Source: Clostridiales bacterium
GTDB taxonomy: Bacteria > Bacillota_A > Clostridia > Christensenellales > Christensenellaceae
DNA: 34,617 nt
NCBI GenBank assembly: GCA_003149735.1
Contig: QANA01000056.1
Span: forward strand, 47,157-81,773
Direction of reading: 5' to 3'
Below, piece after piece: positions 34,230 to 34,617 of this stretch. The notes below the pieces were generated by a model, which saw nothing but the letters and a program-made list of their open reading frames with translations, did not search any database and had not been told where the DNA came from. The position numbers were made by a program, and so were the translations under genes. How positions within the stretch are numbered: the first letter of the stretch is position 1; every line of letters starts with the position of its first letter.

Positions 34230-34617
34230 TTATCCTAAAAATTCCTGTACGCATCTGCGATAAGCAGCAACCGGATCGGCAGCCTGCGTAATGGGGCGAC
34301 CTACAACGATATAGTCGGAACCGATTTCGCGGGCGCGAGCCGGAGTCGTAACACGTACCTGATCTCCTTTATCACCATCCGCAAAACGGACACCGGGCGT
34401 AACTGTCAAAAACTGCGCTCCGCAGGCCTCTTTTACTTTACCTGCTTCCAATGGGGAACAAACGACACCATCCAGCCCAGCCTTTTTAGCATTTTCTGCA
34501 TAATGCATGACTACCTCTTCCATAGGAGCCTGGATCATGAGATCCTGCTCCATGCGCTCCTGGCTGGTGGAAGTAAGTTGAGTGACAGCAATCAGCAGTG
34601 GGCGACTGCCGTCGGGG
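34230..34617 (-). CDS. pyrF: Orotidine 5'-phosphate decarboxylase, 5' end outside window
   Basis: This enzyme decarboxylates OMP to UMP. Only the C-terminal ~128 codons are in the window; the frame is open to the right edge and reads [18 protein letters not shown] before the first internal Met. The segments [18 protein letters not shown] and the phosphate-gripping [20 protein letters not shown] are characteristic. It is upstream of pyrE in the same operon. Confidence 0.95.
   Translation of the reverse strand, partial: PDGSRPLLIAVTQLTSTSQERMEQDLMIQAPMEEVVMHYAENAKKAGLDGVVCSPLEAGKVKEACGAQFLTVTPGVRFADGDKGDQVRVTTPARAREIGSDYIVVGRPITQAADPVAAYRRCVQEFLG

Overview
The window reads as chromosomal DNA of an anaerobic, low-to-mid GC Bacillota (Firmicutes), most likely class Clostridia. 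The reasons are a CdaA-CdaR pair, a DUF421-DUF4363 pair, a four-subunit ferredoxin-dependent 2-oxoacid oxidoreductase, an NfnAB transhydrogenase, the Obg-YhbY-NadD-YqeK-RsfS block, LTA-synthase-like and DacA envelope enzymes, strong AGGAGG-type ribosome sites and compact Rho-independent terminators. No tRNA, rRNA or CRISPR array was seen. The one clear mobile-DNA gene is a large serine recombinase near the right end.

Layout. 1-1350: 3' part of an acyl-CoA synthetase. 1397-2486 (minus): DUF421 and DUF4363 membrane proteins, divergent from a lipoprotein gene (2628-3596). 3690-6104: a small Spo0E-like protein, then the c-di-AMP cyclase CdaA and its regulator CdaR. 6167-8451: an FAD-dependent oxidoreductase and a P-loop ATPase. 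8586-11165: ferredoxin, alpha, beta and gamma subunits of a 2-oxoacid:ferredoxin oxidoreductase. 11314-13547: NfnA-NfnB. Together these last two blocks form an electron path: oxoacid oxidation reduces ferredoxin, and Nfn couples ferredoxin and NADH to NADPH. 13691-18390: Nth, Obg, YhbY, NadD, YqeK and RsfS, interrupted by a minus-strand membrane protein. 18427-19290 (minus): an M28-peptidase-like protein whose metal ligands all appear lost. 19459-24088: DacA-type D,D-carboxypeptidase, a PhnP-like metallo-hydrolase (minus) and an LTA-synthase-like transferase. 24191-27012 (minus): galactokinase-like kinase, sugar nucleotidyltransferase and DeoC, apparently one operon. 27173-28719: FeoA and a FeoB that stops in the middle of its membrane part. 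28746-30511 (minus): YaaA, Bcp and GrpB-family genes. 30589-32228: a 33-codon ORF coupled to a serine recombinase. 32218-34617 (minus): pyrF-pyrE-pyrB-pyrI.

Most of the window is ordinary core metabolism. The parts that stand out are: (a) feoB broken off inside its most conserved membrane-domain motif, exactly at an 11-bp-arm palindrome that also makes the terminator of the facing operon; (b) the lone serine recombinase, translationally coupled to an undescribed mini-ORF, whose last codons lie in the pyr operon terminator; (c) an M28-fold pseudo-peptidase; (d) a DacA with a 99-residue arginine-rich tail; and (e) a galK-like / nucleotidyltransferase / deoC operon with no galT. No complete new defence or biosynthetic system could be demonstrated. 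Function calls come from motif recognition by eye, without database searches.
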